A stretch of 64,000 nt of DNA from Candidatus Methylobacter oryzae (GTDB taxonomy: Bacteria > Pseudomonadota > Gammaproteobacteria > Methylococcales > Methylomonadaceae), in contig NZ_RYFG02000108.1 of assembly GCF_003994235.2 (NCBI RefSeq), forward strand, positions 1 through 64,000, read 5' to 3'. The notes beneath the pieces were generated by a model, which did not search any database, was not told the origin of the DNA, and saw only the letters and a list, made by a program, of their open reading frames with translations. Shown one piece after another: positions 8,580 through 18,885 of this stretch (position 1 is its first letter; each line of letters opens with the position of its first letter). The translations under genes were made by a program, and so were the position numbers.

Positions 8580-9724
8580 TGACTGATGCCTCGCTGTGCC
8601 AGACAGGCTAATTCACTGCGTAGATGTTTAATTGCAGGGGTGACAATCGCAATAAAATAGGCTTCGCGGAGTTTTCGTTGCGCTGCCGAATGCGTCAGGT
8701 AACCTTTCGCGCCCTGATGCAGCATGGCCGCTTGTGCGGCGCGTAAAGACAGCTCGCCGCCTGCCAGGCGTACTTTTAAGACGTCGGGCAGAATTTGAGC
8801 ATTTGGATCGCTATCCAATAGCGCCGCCAAACGGTAGGTTTCCCGATGGGCCGATTCCAGAAGCACTGATAAATCATCGGCTTGATCGTCAAGGTACTGG
8901 TTGATCGATGACTGCGCTGAACCGACTGCCGCAATCAGGTCGATGCAGCTGCCGATTAATCCCAGCCCCATGCCCATCTGGCCCAGAATCATTCCCGGTT
9001 TAATTTTTGCCAGATAAGCCGCCGAATCTTCGGCATGCGCCAGCACGCGGTCATCGCTAATCCGGCAATCCCTGAACTGGCAAGCCAGCGTTCCCGTTCC
9101 TTCCAGTGCGGTGAAATGGGTGCCTTCCACCAAACGAAAACCTTGCTGATTGCAATCGACGACAAAAAACACCAAGCGTCCGTCATTTTCTAACGGACAA
9201 CCGGTAACGAAATAATGTCCTTTGCCAAGGTTCGACACCCACGGTAAATTGCCGTTGATCACGTAGCCTCCGGCAACACGATGGGCTTTCAGTAAGGAGC
9301 GTTCAATGTCGGCATTGGCTTTTAAGGTGTTAGACAGCCCTGTCCCGCCGAGCAAGCGGCCGCAAGCCAGATGAGCTAAAAGCTCGTTTTTAACTTTGTC
9401 GTTCTCGGAGAGTTGCAGGTAGCGCAGGCAAGCGGTTTGGCACCATATTAAGAACGCTGAAGACAGGCAGACTTTAGCCGTTTCCTCCATGACTTCTATG
9501 CTGTGGGCCAAGCCTAAACCGTTGCCTCCGTAAGCAGGGGAAACGACGCCTGCAAACCCGCCCAAAGCGCCTAACGAATGCAAAAAATCCTGCGGATATT
9601 CACCTTCAAGATCGATTGCCGTCACGCGCGGTTTTAACCGGTCGGCAATTAAGTGCTTAATATCGGTCATCGCCGGTAATTGATGGTGCAGAGAATCGTT
9701 GTTGATAGAGCTCGTTGCATTCAT
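8576..9724 (-). CDS. acyl-CoA dehydrogenase-family flavoprotein
   Basis: A protein of about 382 residues resembling acyl-CoA dehydrogenases. It has an N-terminal helical domain with GFAGVVSPAYGGNGLGLAHS, a middle beta domain with GGTGLSN and FRDCRISDDRVLA, and a C-terminal helical domain. Sulfur-scavenging monooxygenases such as SfnB and DszC share this fold. Placement among sulfonate-type ABC genes makes a flavin-dependent oxygenase or desulfurising enzyme as likely as a true acyl-CoA dehydrogenase. ATG 9724 is preferred because an upstream extension would overlap the OsmC gene; ATG 9670 is an alternative. The substrate is unknown. Confidence 0.75.
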   Translation of the reverse strand: MNATSSINNDSLHHQLPAMTDIKHLIADRLKPRVTAIDLEGEYPQDFLHSLGALGGFAGVVSPAYGGNGLGLAHSIEVMEETAKVCLSSAFLIWCQTACLRYLQLSENDKVKNELLAHLACGRLLGGTGLSNTLKANADIERSLLKAHRVAGGYVINGNLPWVSNLGKGHYFVTGCPLENDGRLVFFVVDCNQQGFRLVEGTHFTALEGTGTLACQFRDCRISDDRVLAHAEDSAAYLAKIKPGMILGQMGMGLGLIGSCIDLIAAVGSAQSSINQYLDDQADDLSVLLESAHRETYRLAALLDSDPNAQILPDVLKVRLAGGELSLRAAQAAMLHQGAKGYLTHSAAQRKLREAYFIAIVTPAIKHLRSELACLAQRGISH

Positions 9725-9776
9725 AAAGTCATTGATGTTGATGATTGATAAGGTGAGGGCGGGTTTACATGGCTTG

Positions 9777-10322
9777 TCAGTTTGACGAGACTTCAACCGC
9801 AACAGCGTTGCGTAAAGTGTTCGCAACCGGCGACCATTGGTTGGCGTGAGCAATAATGTCTTGTAATTCCTCGTGCGAAGCGTTGCCTTCAACGCTGATG
9901 TTGACGCGAATTGCTGTAAAGCCCAAACGCTTTTCCAACGACAAATCGCCGACGCCCCAGACCGCGGTAACGTTAATATCGCCTTCCAACGCTAATTCCA
10001 ATTTGCTTAAAGCAATGCCGCGCGCGGTTGCATTGGCATGAATCCCTACCGACAAACAAGCGCCTAAAGCCGCTAGTAAGGCTTCCGAAGGATTAGGCGC
10101 GGTGTCTTCGCCGAGTAAGTGCGGCGGTTCGTCAATGACGTAAGGTTCCAAGTTGCGAATGTAGGTTAAATTGCGGAACTGCCCTTCGCAGACGGTCTTT
10201 GCTTTCAAGGTGACGAACGCATCGGGATTGGCTTTACCTTTTTCGGACAAGTCGGCTAAACCGGACTGATCAATCGGACGGAGCAAATCAGGGTACAGGC
10301 AAGCGGTATTTTGGTTAGTCAT
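9777..10322 (-). CDS. OsmC/Ohr-family protein
   Basis: A 181-residue OsmC-fold protein. It has the NPSEALLAALGACLSVGI segment with one redox cysteine. At the position where peroxidase members carry the second cysteine it reads WSPVANTLRNAV, so the reactive cysteine pair is incomplete. OsmC and Ohr proteins reduce hydroperoxides; single-cysteine variants occur near metabolic operons with unclear roles. It lies between the acyl-CoA dehydrogenase-like and permease genes and probably shares their transcript. Confidence 0.82.
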   Translation of the reverse strand: MTNQNTACLYPDLLRPIDQSGLADLSEKGKANPDAFVTLKAKTVCEGQFRNLTYIRNLEPYVIDEPPHLLGEDTAPNPSEALLAALGACLSVGIHANATARGIALSKLELALEGDINVTAVWGVGDLSLEKRLGFTAIRVNISVEGNASHEELQDIIAHANQWSPVANTLRNAVAVEVSSN

Positions 10323-10442
10323 AAATATTCTCGTATTAGATTTAAAATTGAATGAGCCGATATTTTATTTTTTGCCTAAATGGATGGAAATGTGCGGGAA
10401 TCGCAATATTCTGTTCATTCGTCTGTTTATTTTGTGCCGGCT

Positions 10443-11273
10443 TTAATTCAACGCATTTCTGCGATGATGAACAAAATGCCTTATAAAAAGACGCGCGGAC
10501 AGGTCGAGTAAATAGCCGATTAAACCGATCACTAAAATGACCGCCATCAATTCCGGGTAAGCCAAGCGATCGCGGGTATCGAGAATAAAATAGCCAAGGC
10601 CCGCGCTGACGCCGAGCATTTCGGCCGGAACCAGTACAATCCAAACGATGCCGATAGCCAGACGGATGCCCGTTAACGCATGCGCGACAATCGCAGGAAC
10701 GATGATGCGCGTGACCGTCTCCCAACGGCTTGCGCACAGGCTTTTTGCCAAGGTTAGCCAGCACGGATCGACGGCATGCACACCGGCCGATACGTTCAGC
10801 ATGATCGGCCAAACCGCCGCGATGGTGAGCAGGAAATAAACGGGCGCATCGCCGATGCCGAAAACCATAACCGCCAACGGCATCCACGAAATCGGTGAAA
10901 TCATGCGGATAAACTGAAACAAAGGACTTGTCGCTTTTTCCAGCCGTCTGGATAAACCGACAATGAGGCCAAGAGGAATCCCGACTAATAAAGCAAATAA
11001 CAGACTTAGCAACACCCGCTGCAAGCTGACAGCGGCATGGGTAAATATTTCGCCGGATTGCAATAGCTGTAATAATGCACGAAAGCAGGCGTCGGGCGCG
11101 AAGCCGGCCAAGATTGTGTTCTCGCTTAAGAATGGACTTGTTCCTAACCACCACAAAAACACGGCAATGAAAATACCCGATAGAGCCAGCAATGTTGAGT
11201 TGCCAAGCCGCTTTATGCGCGGGCTAAAAAGCTGGAACCTGGGCACCCGAATATCGATCGGCAGCGCGCTCAT
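10443..11273 (-). CDS. ABC transporter permease, nitrate/sulfonate/taurine type
   Basis: A 276-residue inner-membrane permease of the BPD_transp_1 family. Several hydrophobic segments begin near residue 27. The cytoplasmic coupling-helix region contains SLCASRWETVTRIIVPAIVA, the EAA-loop equivalent. It pairs with the ATPase at 7791-8579 and the binding protein just upstream, whose stop overlaps this start by four bases. About 120 bases without a gene separate it from the OsmC gene downstream. Confidence 0.9.
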   Translation of the reverse strand: MSALPIDIRVPRFQLFSPRIKRLGNSTLLALSGIFIAVFLWWLGTSPFLSENTILAGFAPDACFRALLQLLQSGEIFTHAAVSLQRVLLSLLFALLVGIPLGLIVGLSRRLEKATSPLFQFIRMISPISWMPLAVMVFGIGDAPVYFLLTIAAVWPIMLNVSAGVHAVDPCWLTLAKSLCASRWETVTRIIVPAIVAHALTGIRLAIGIVWIVLVPAEMLGVSAGLGYFILDTRDRLAYPELMAVILVIGLIGYLLDLSARLFIRHFVHHRRNALN

Positions 11274-12511
11274 GCCAGATTTTCCTTACGCAACAGCGAA
11301 TCGGGTAAATCAAAGGCTTTAGCGCCGCCCGCTTTTTCAATGGCCTTGCGCACAAAACGGTCGTCGACCAAATCCTTGGCAACAGCGCTTGGATTAAGCC
11401 CGTTCAAAAACTTCACATCGCCTTCAACATGGGTCAGTTTTAGCAAACGTACCAGTTCTTCGGTATAAGAAGGATAAGGAAACGGCTGGAAATCGATGCG
11501 CCGTTGTTGCCAATCCACATGCTGCAAAGCGCCCTGTTGACTATAAGTATCAGCATCGTAATGAGAAAGCGCTCGTTCAAGGACAGCTTGCGGATGCGGC
11601 GTGTAATTGTTGCCGCTTTCTTTCGATAATATTTGCGCGGTTTCCTGGCGGTTTTCGCGTATCCAGCGCTGCGCTTTGACAATCGAATTAACGACGCCTT
11701 GTGACCATTCCGGACGCAGTTCCAAATCCGCTTCGCGCATAAACACGACGCAGCATGCGTGCGATTGCCAAACATCGCCGGTAAATCGGAGAATTTTGCC
11801 GACTTTTAAATTTTCGGCGGCCGCATTGAAAGGTTCGGCAACGATATAGCCGGCAATACTGCCGTTAGCCAATGCGGAAAGCATGTCGGGCGGAGGCATA
11901 ATAACTAATTTGACTTCATTGGCTTTACCTGAAAATTTGGAAACGGCAACCAGACCTTCTTTTCGCAATAAGTGTTGCAGGATGACGTTGTGGATTGAAA
12001 ACCAAAATGGTACCGCAACGGTTTTGCCTGCCAGATCACGCAAGTTATTGACGTCAGGTGCAACCGTCAGCGCCGAACCGTTCACATGATTCCAGGCAAC
12101 GATTTTTGCCGGGAATTTGCTGCCATAGCGGACCATCAGCGTTGTCGGCGCCAACAAATGAATAACGTCGATTTGTCCGGCCAAGAACGCTTCAACCAGT
12201 TGCGGCCAGGCGCGGAAAAGTTTGGGTTGTTCCACGTCAAGGCCTTCTTCGGCATAGAATTTTTTCGCATGCGCAACCAGAAAAGGCGACGCATCGGTAA
12301 TCGGCAAATAACCGATCCGCAACGGGTGTAAAGTGCCAGCGCCGTCAGCCGTTGCCGCTCGCGTTATTTTATTCGGCAATAACGCGGCCGCGCCCAGCAC
12401 GGCGGTTAATTGCATAAAGTCGCGCCGCGACATTGAGCAGCATGAACAGGCTCCCAATTGATGTAAGTCTTGATCGTTTTGCGGAGTGACGGGGGGGGAT
12501 TTTTTTCGCAT
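11270..12511 (-). CDS. Tat-exported ABC substrate-binding protein, NrtA/SsuA-like
   Basis: A 413-residue binding protein. The N terminus carries a twin-arginine signal (SRRDFMQLTAVLGAAALLP, near residues 29-47), preceded by a short Cys-rich segment, GACSCCSMS. The mature part reads LRIGYLPITDASPFLVAHA and then FLAGQIDVIHL, typical of NMT1/NrtA-like proteins that bind nitrate, sulfonates, bicarbonate or pyrimidines. Tat export implies folding, perhaps with a cofactor, before secretion. It is the specificity component of the importer; the ligand cannot be named from sequence. Confidence 0.85.
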   Translation of the reverse strand: MRKKSPPVTPQNDQDLHQLGACSCCSMSRRDFMQLTAVLGAAALLPNKITRAATADGAGTLHPLRIGYLPITDASPFLVAHAKKFYAEEGLDVEQPKLFRAWPQLVEAFLAGQIDVIHLLAPTTLMVRYGSKFPAKIVAWNHVNGSALTVAPDVNNLRDLAGKTVAVPFWFSIHNVILQHLLRKEGLVAVSKFSGKANEVKLVIMPPPDMLSALANGSIAGYIVAEPFNAAAENLKVGKILRFTGDVWQSHACCVVFMREADLELRPEWSQGVVNSIVKAQRWIRENRQETAQILSKESGNNYTPHPQAVLERALSHYDADTYSQQGALQHVDWQQRRIDFQPFPYPSYTEELVRLLKLTHVEGDVKFLNGLNPSAVAKDLVDDRFVRKAIEKAGGAKAFDLPDSLLRKENLA

Positions 12512-12522
12512 GGTTTTATCCT

Positions 12523-14076
12523 TTAAAAGCTCGCATTAAATTCCACAAAAGCAAAATCGGCGTCTCGCTTGTTGCGATAAAAATTGTCTACATAATTACC
12601 GCCGAAAGCATGGGCGTAGTAGGCTGTCCAAGATAATTGCTTGGTGATGTTATGAGTGAAACTCACATCGACCAGTTCGCCTATCGTGCTGTTGCCGGTT
12701 GCCGGACGGCCCAAAAAACCGAAGGAACTGTCTTGTGAGCCGGCGCCGGAACCCGCGTAGAACAAGTCGTTGGTTTCGTCTAACGACAAATGGTGAAAAT
12801 CGATACCGACTTTTGTTGTCGATGTTGGCGTGACAATGAACTGTGCGAAAGCATCGTTCAGGTTCATCAGGTTAAAAAATGGGAACTTGGCATAAAGACG
12901 GATGGTTGGTAAAACCTGAAAGAAAGTGCCGTGTTTGCCGTCCCTTGAGTTGCTGTCGCCGGAGCCTTGAAAATAGCCGCCTCGCAACCAAGGCTTTAAC
13001 GGTAAATCGGTGAATTGATAGCCCGCTTCTATATCGAAAGCGTAGGCTTGCTGGCTCAGGTTGCCCCAATCGCCGAATTGATAAGCTCCCCAAAGCAAAC
13101 CGTCGACCGCTCCCGGTCCTAGTTTCTGTACTGTCAGCCAATGGGTGCCGATAGTGTGGATTTGCAGACTTTGCTGGCTTAACAGCGGTCTTTGGTTGGC
13201 CGCCCTGTTATCGATAACCTGAGTGTTGCGGTTGTCGCCGTAATATAAATAGAACAGCCGGCTTTCAGTGCCCGCTAACAGCGCATCTTTTTTACTGGTG
13301 AGCGCGGCATAAACAAGATCGATTTTGCTGATTTCATCTTGCGCATTTAAATTAAAGCCGCCTTGAGTCGGATGCGTTGCGCTTGCGGTGAAATTGTATT
13401 TAGGCTGGTCGTAACCTACCGATACGCCGTCGAAATTTCGTGTGGCGTGGGCAAAATCAAACGTGCCCAGCAAGCGTTGCGAAACCCTCGTTAATTTGAG
13501 CGTGTCGAATTTTGCATCCCCGGTTTTGTATTCCAAACCGTCCTGCACTTCAAAGCGGCCTAATTTCAGATTGGCCCCTTTAAAACCTAAGGGTGTTAAT
13601 TTGAAATTCAAATAAGCCTGTTTCAGGTGCACGTCGCTGGGCGAATCGTTACGATTGTTTTCGGTGTAATACAAAGCACCCAGGCCTAATGCGCCGCCGG
13701 GTGTTGCAAACGCATTGTTAGGCAAGCCGTAAATGCCGCTGTATTCGCCTTGCACATAGCCGTCGACATATTGGCTGGTGCCCTCTAAACCTAAACGGGC
13801 TCTAAGTCCCCAAAAATCATATTCATTGTTATTGCTCGCTCCGACAGGCTGGAAAAAATCGTAGGCTTCGTAGCGTGCGCGAAATTCACCGGTAAGGCGA
13901 AGATTATCGGTTAGCTGTCCTAATGGCTTTTCAGCAGGTGTTTCCGCTGCTTTAACAGCATGAGCGTAAAAACTAAGGGATAGAATTCCCAAGAAAATCG
14001 GGAAGGATGACTTACCGGATGATTTTAGATCTGTTTGCCCGCGCTTTAAGTCGGTTGTTGATTTGCAAACATGCAT
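12523..14076 (-). CDS. AlgE-like alginate-export-family outer-membrane channel
   Basis: A 517-residue protein with a signal peptide (hydrophobic core FPIFLGILSLSFYAHA). It is followed by LTDNLRLTGEFRARYEAYDFF, the usual opening of alginate-export-family beta-barrels. The rest is rich in alternating aromatic and polar strands such as YVDGYVQGEYSG, and it ends in FVEFNASF, a C-terminal Phe of the kind recognised by the Bam machinery. No alginate biosynthesis genes are near. It sits directly upstream of the ABC importer genes, so here it more probably serves as an anion-substrate porin for that system. That role is inferred. Confidence 0.82.
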   Translation of the reverse strand: MHVCKSTTDLKRGQTDLKSSGKSSFPIFLGILSLSFYAHAVKAAETPAEKPLGQLTDNLRLTGEFRARYEAYDFFQPVGASNNNEYDFWGLRARLGLEGTSQYVDGYVQGEYSGIYGLPNNAFATPGGALGLGALYYTENNRNDSPSDVHLKQAYLNFKLTPLGFKGANLKLGRFEVQDGLEYKTGDAKFDTLKLTRVSQRLLGTFDFAHATRNFDGVSVGYDQPKYNFTASATHPTQGGFNLNAQDEISKIDLVYAALTSKKDALLAGTESRLFYLYYGDNRNTQVIDNRAANQRPLLSQQSLQIHTIGTHWLTVQKLGPGAVDGLLWGAYQFGDWGNLSQQAYAFDIEAGYQFTDLPLKPWLRGGYFQGSGDSNSRDGKHGTFFQVLPTIRLYAKFPFFNLMNLNDAFAQFIVTPTSTTKVGIDFHHLSLDETNDLFYAGSGAGSQDSSFGFLGRPATGNSTIGELVDVSFTHNITKQLSWTAYYAHAFGGNYVDNFYRNKRDADFAFVEFNASF

Positions 14077-14348
14077 GATATTTCTACCTTTATACTTATA
14101 AAATTTAGTAGGTTGAAATTCTATTGAGGTTGGGTATTTATTAAAATGTTCATAAATCCCGATATTCTGCTTGTTCGTCTACTTTTTGCTTCCGGTATAT
14201 AAAACTGTAAAACTCCGCAATCATCCGGTTGCATATCTGCTAGCTGATGACCATACCCCTTATCATTTCGGACATATAAGTTTCTATGCGGACAGGGATA
14301 TGTTTGTCGGCGCTTCAGGAATCGGCCGACTCATGCTTAAAGCCAGGA

Positions 14349-15317
14349 TTAAACAAAATGATTGGGAAACGCGTCGCTTACACCGGACTTTATGTTGAAT
14401 CTGGCGCGGTTACGCTGGTAAGCCCCTGGTTGCTGGCCAACAATTTTTTTAAACGCCTTGGAAAAAGCCGATTCGGATTGGTAGCCCACTTTTTCGGCAG
14501 TCTGCGTGATACTGCGCCCTTGGCGCAGCAATTGGGCTGCGATTTTCATGCGCACCATGGCAAGAAAAAGATTGGGCGGTTGACCTGCTGTTTTGCTGAA
14601 TCGTTTAAAAAACGTTGCGCGCGACATGTGGCTAAAATTAGCCATGACTTCAACAGGCCAGGCTTTTTCAGGCTCCTTAATCATTGCTTCCAATAATTTT
14701 ACAAACTCGGGATTTTGCACGACTGCCCATAAGCCCGCCGATATTTCCTGAGTCAGCGCCATTTGGCGGATCACGTAAAAAAACAGGATGTCGGTTAGGC
14801 GCACGATCAGCGGTGAAGGTTCTTCGCCTGTGCGTTTGGCTTCGGCAATAATAAGGTCGAATATCGCACGGGTGCTTGCTGCTAATTCTGTATTGTTCGA
14901 ACGGATAATTAAATAATCGGGAAAAGAATTCAGCAGCATTTCGCTCAGTCCCGGTTTGAAGTTAAAAAAGCCGCAAGCCAATGCAACGGCATCCGCTACG
15001 CTTTCATCAATCGGCGCCATAGACCCTTCTCTGACAAGACATAACGCGGGATCGTCGGGAGTCTCGTTCGGACTGAGATAATGCAAAGTTTCACGCAGAA
15101 AAAATACCGCATCGCCGCGGCGTAACGGAATGCTGTCTTGATGCTCCGGCAAGTGCATCCAGCAGCGGCCGTTTAAAACCAAGTGAAAACCTGCCCGCAT
15201 ATGTTCGGAGGGAGCGGCGCGCCACATGCCGCAATATTGACCTACATGAAACAGTGTGGTTTGGAGTTCAAGACTGGATAGAAGCCAATTGGCTAAATTA
15301 TCAGTTGATGGTCGCAT
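14349..15317 (-). CDS. AraC-family transcriptional regulator with cupin sensor
   Basis: A 322-residue regulator. The N-terminal cupin domain includes HLVLNGRCWMHLPEH and LRRGDAVFFLRETLHYL. The C-terminal AraC double helix-turn-helix has MANFSHMSRATFFKRF and then ITQTAEKVGYQSESAFSKAF. It lies immediately upstream of, and on the same strand as, the porin/ABC/acyl-CoA dehydrogenase cluster. It is the obvious candidate activator of that cluster; the inducer is unknown. About 270 bases separate it from the porin gene, enough for a regulated promoter. Confidence 0.9.
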   Translation of the reverse strand: MRPSTDNLANWLLSSLELQTTLFHVGQYCGMWRAAPSEHMRAGFHLVLNGRCWMHLPEHQDSIPLRRGDAVFFLRETLHYLSPNETPDDPALCLVREGSMAPIDESVADAVALACGFFNFKPGLSEMLLNSFPDYLIIRSNNTELAASTRAIFDLIIAEAKRTGEEPSPLIVRLTDILFFYVIRQMALTQEISAGLWAVVQNPEFVKLLEAMIKEPEKAWPVEVMANFSHMSRATFFKRFSKTAGQPPNLFLAMVRMKIAAQLLRQGRSITQTAEKVGYQSESAFSKAFKKIVGQQPGAYQRNRARFNIKSGVSDAFPNHFV

Positions 15318-15799
15318 TTATATCCTCAACATACTGTTATTAAAAATAAAAATCAGTGTTTCGCTGTTAGGCTAGACGTATTTCCAGTATAGAGGAGGCT
15401 TTTGGTTTAAAGAAATGACTTTTATCGAGGTGTATTTCTCAAAAAAGCATATCTAATATTGAGATTTTTATGATGAAAATTAGTTGGAAATGCGTGTGAA
15501 GAAAATAGAGGGCTGGTAAAGATAAAATTTTTAAATATCAGCTATTTGATCTTCAATAATGGTTTGTATTTGTAAGCTGTTCTTTCGAAAGGCAAAATAG
15601 AGTCCAATACTAGGCCTTACTGAAGATTGGGCCAGAAATTCGGTAGTTTTCATTCATTTTTTATTGTTAAGGATACATTGTGGCGCCTGGTTTTCCGTAA
15701 AGCCTCTAGGACAACTGATAGCGGTAAAAGAATATCTTTGGTTAAATAACAAAAAATAGTTAACATCAACCCGATACCAACTCTGTAATTCTAAAAAAT
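15318..15799. other. AT-rich divergent intergenic region
   Basis: This region of about 480 bases lies between the AraC regulator and glgP. It should contain both promoters. A small inverted repeat, TTAA...GTTAAC, lies near 15740-15765, upstream of glgP. No gene, riboswitch or RNA could be supported. Confidence 0.4.
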
Positions 15800-18301
15800 A
15801 TGCCTCATAAAAGTTTCAAAACCAGTAAACCAAAATCCACCATTACCGCGCTTCCCGATTTGGGCATGACTGAGCAGGACTTTATTGCCGATTTCAAACG
15901 TTATTACAGTCATCGTCTGGGCCGGGACGAAAACAATACCTCTCCGCATTATGCCTATGAGGCGCTATCGATGGCTATCAGCGACCGGCTGATAGAACGC
16001 TGGAAAAGAACATTCAATACCTACAAAGAGACGGATTGTAAGAGAGCTTACTATTTGTCGATGGAATTTTTAATGGGCCGCACATTAAGTAATGCGATGC
16101 TGAACCTGGGCATTACCGATGCGGTTGAACAAGCGATGTACGATCTGGGCCTTGAGCTTGAAGAACTGGTTGAAAGCGAGCCGGATGCCGGTTTGGGCAA
16201 CGGCGGTTTGGGGCGTCTGGCGGCTTGTTTTATCGATAGTTGCGCAACCTTGCAGCTACCGGTTACCGGTTACGGTCTGCGTTATGAATATGGGATGTTT
16301 TCGCAGGATATTGTTAATGGCGAGCAGGTGGAAAAGCCGGACCATTGGCTGCGTAACGGCAATGTGTGGGAAATTGAACGCCCTGAATACACGGTCAGGA
16401 TTAAATTCGGCGGACGCACCGAATCGCATATTGATGAGATTGGCAATAAAAGGACCAGTTGGGTAGACACGCAGGATATACTCGCGGTCCCTTACGATAC
16501 GCCGGTTCCCGGATACCGGAACGATACGGTGAACACATTACGCTTATGGAAGGCGCAAGCGACCGAAGAGTTTAATTTGCAGGAGTTTAATGCCGGCGAT
16601 TACGCGGAATCGGTCGCGGCAAAGAATACGGCTGAAAATATTACGATGGTGCTGTATCCGAATGACGCCAATGAAAACGGCAAGGAACTGCGTTTGCGCC
16701 AGCAATATCTGCTTGCTTCCGCCAGCTTGCAGGATGTGATCGGTACCTGGGTCGGCCGTCACGGCAATAATTTTACCGAATTTGCGGCGAAGAATACGTT
16801 TCAGTTAAACGACACGCACCCGAGCATCGCAGTGGCGGAGTTAATGCGCCTGCTGATGGATGTTCACGGTTTGGTTTGGGATGAGGCCTGGGCGATTACC
16901 CGTAAGACTATGGCTTACACGAACCATACTTTATTACCGGAAGCGCTGGAACGCTGGTCGGTTAACCTGTTTAAGCAGTTGTTGCCAAGGCTGATGGAGA
17001 TCATCTTCGATATTAACGCTCATTTCCTGGCCGAAGTCTCCGCTCATTGGCCTGGCGATACAGGCCGGTTGACCCGCATGTCTATTATTGAGGAAGGCAA
17101 CGAGCAATACGTCAGGATGGCTTATTTGGCTATCGTCGGCAGTTATTCGGTTAACGGCGTTGCCGCGTTGCATTCGAAGTTATTGCAGCAAGGCCTGTTC
17201 CGCGATTTTTATGAGTTTTGGCCGGAGAAGTTCAACAATAAAACCAATGGCGTGACTCCCCGCCGCTGGCTGGCCGCGTGTAATCCGCAATTAGCCGAAC
17301 TGATCACCGAAACCATAGGCGATGGCTGGTTGACCGATTTGTCATTGTTAAAGAAGCTTGAGCCTTATGCCGAAGATAAGCAGTTCCGCCAGCGCTGGCG
17401 AGAAATCAAGCAGGACGCAAAGCAAAAACTGATCGATTACAAGAAGCATGACCATGCCGTTGATTTTAATGTCGATGCGATTTTCGATGTCCAGGTTAAG
17501 CGCGTTCATGAATATAAACGCCAATTGCTGAATGTATTGCACGTGATTCATTTGTACGACCGCATTAAACGCGGCGACACGGCAAACTGGACGGACCGTT
17601 GCGTATTGATCGGCGGTAAGGCCGCGCCCGGCTATTACATGGCGAAAAAGATCATCAAGCTGATCAATAATGTCGCCGGCGTTATTAATTCCGATCCCGA
17701 CGTCGGCAGAAAATTGAAGTTGGTTTTTCTGCCTAATTACCGGGTTTCCGCGATGGAGAAAATCTGTCCGGGCGCCGATCTTTCCGAACAGATTTCAACG
17801 GCAGGTAAGGAAGCTTCGGGCACAGGCAACATGAAGTTTATGATGAACGGTGCCTTGACTATCGGGACATTGGACGGAGCGAATATCGAGATCCGCGAAG
17901 AAGTCGGCGACCAGAATTTCTTCCTGTTCGGCCTGACCGAAGAGCAGGTTGAAGAAATGCGCCGTCATTACGATCCTAATGCGATTATTAGTCAGGACGA
18001 GGATTTAATCCGGGTCATCAGATTGCTTGAGTGCGGGCACTTTAATCAATTCGAGCCGGGACTTTTTGACGACGTTTTGGCATCAATAAAAAGCCCTTTC
18101 GATCCTTGGATGACCGCAGCCGATTTTCGCAGCTTTATCGATGCGCAAAAGCGTGTGGAAGCGGCTTATAAGGACCAGGAAAATTGGATCAAGATGAGTA
18201 TCTTAAATTGTGCGAACAGCGGTAAGTTTTCTACGGACAGGACCATTACCGATTACAACGATGAGATTTGGAAGCTGGCGCCGGTCAGCATCAAGCTTTG
18301 A
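15800..18301 (+). CDS. glgP: glycogen phosphorylase
   Basis: An 833-residue enzyme of the usual glycogen/maltodextrin phosphorylase length. Motifs include [49 protein letters not shown], and the PLP-lysine region [18 protein letters not shown] followed by LDGANIEI. It releases glucose-1-phosphate from glycogen by phosphorolysis. Type I methanotrophs store glycogen, so this fits. Glucose-1-phosphate is also the precursor of the CDP- and dTDP-sugars made by the polysaccharide locus further along. The TrmL gene starts two bases after its stop. Confidence 0.97.
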   Translation: MPHKSFKTSKPKSTITALPDLGMTEQDFIADFKRYYSHRLGRDENNTSPHYAYEALSMAISDRLIERWKRTFNTYKETDCKRAYYLSMEFLMGRTLSNAMLNLGITDAVEQAMYDLGLELEELVESEPDAGLGNGGLGRLAACFIDSCATLQLPVTGYGLRYEYGMFSQDIVNGEQVEKPDHWLRNGNVWEIERPEYTVRIKFGGRTESHIDEIGNKRTSWVDTQDILAVPYDTPVPGYRNDTVNTLRLWKAQATEEFNLQEFNAGDYAESVAAKNTAENITMVLYPNDANENGKELRLRQQYLLASASLQDVIGTWVGRHGNNFTEFAAKNTFQLNDTHPSIAVAELMRLLMDVHGLVWDEAWAITRKTMAYTNHTLLPEALERWSVNLFKQLLPRLMEIIFDINAHFLAEVSAHWPGDTGRLTRMSIIEEGNEQYVRMAYLAIVGSYSVNGVAALHSKLLQQGLFRDFYEFWPEKFNNKTNGVTPRRWLAACNPQLAELITETIGDGWLTDLSLLKKLEPYAEDKQFRQRWREIKQDAKQKLIDYKKHDHAVDFNVDAIFDVQVKRVHEYKRQLLNVLHVIHLYDRIKRGDTANWTDRCVLIGGKAAPGYYMAKKIIKLINNVAGVINSDPDVGRKLKLVFLPNYRVSAMEKICPGADLSEQISTAGKEASGTGNMKFMMNGALTIGTLDGANIEIREEVGDQNFFLFGLTEEQVEEMRRHYDPNAIISQDEDLIRVIRLLECGHFNQFEPGLFDDVLASIKSPFDPWMTAADFRSFIDAQKRVEAAYKDQENWIKMSILNCANSGKFSTDRTITDYNDEIWKLAPVSIKL

Positions 18302-18303
18302 GC

Positions 18304-18774
18304 GTGTTTCATATCGTTTTGTTTGAGCCGGAAATTCCGGCTAATACCGGGAATATTATCCGGCTTTGCGCAAACACCGGCGTGCAATTGCATTTGATCA
18401 AGCCTTTGGGATTTGAATTGGATGACAAGAAGCTGCGCAGGGCAGGGCTGGATTATCACGAGTGGGCGACAATAAAAGAGCACGATTCACTGGCTGATTT
18501 TATCGACACTATTAAGCCGGGGCGAATTTTCGCGCTGACTACCAAAGGCACGAAAGTTTACAGCGATGTGAGCTTTCAGCCTCAGGATGCTTTTTTGTTC
18601 GGCCCTGAGACACGCGGCTTGCCGGCAGCGGTTTTAGCGGAATTAGGCGCCGAACAATGTCTGTATTTACCGATGCAGGCGGAAAGTCGGAGCCTGAATT
18701 TGTCCAATACGGTATCTATTGTTTTGTACGAGGCTTGGCGGCAAACGGGTTTTGCGGGGGCGGCGGTAAAATAG
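18304..18774 (+). CDS. trmL: tRNA (cytidine/uridine-34 2'-O)-methyltransferase TrmL
   Basis: A 156-residue SPOUT methyltransferase beginning at GTG 18304 (read [18 protein letters not shown], the TrmL signature). The knotted SAM-binding segments FGPETRGLP and [19 protein letters not shown] are present. TrmL methylates the wobble ribose of tRNA-Leu isoacceptors. An in-frame ATG upstream lies inside glgP and is not favoured. It follows glgP by two bases and is probably co-transcribed. Confidence 0.93.
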   Translation: MFHIVLFEPEIPANTGNIIRLCANTGVQLHLIKPLGFELDDKKLRRAGLDYHEWATIKEHDSLADFIDTIKPGRIFALTTKGTKVYSDVSFQPQDAFLFGPETRGLPAAVLAELGAEQCLYLPMQAESRSLNLSNTVSIVLYEAWRQTGFAGAAVK

Positions 18775-18885
18775 TTGGGGCGGGAACGATGCTCCGCTGT
18801 TAGGAAAGAGTACTCAGATGGCACGGGTCTGACTGCTTAACACAGATAAAAGTCAGAGCCGTCTTACTCGCTGGTTGTTCTTTAT

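Noticed and set aside
14171-14696. Plus-strand frames opposite and beside the AraC gene
   Set aside because: They overlap the well-supported regulator on the other strand and have no domain features.
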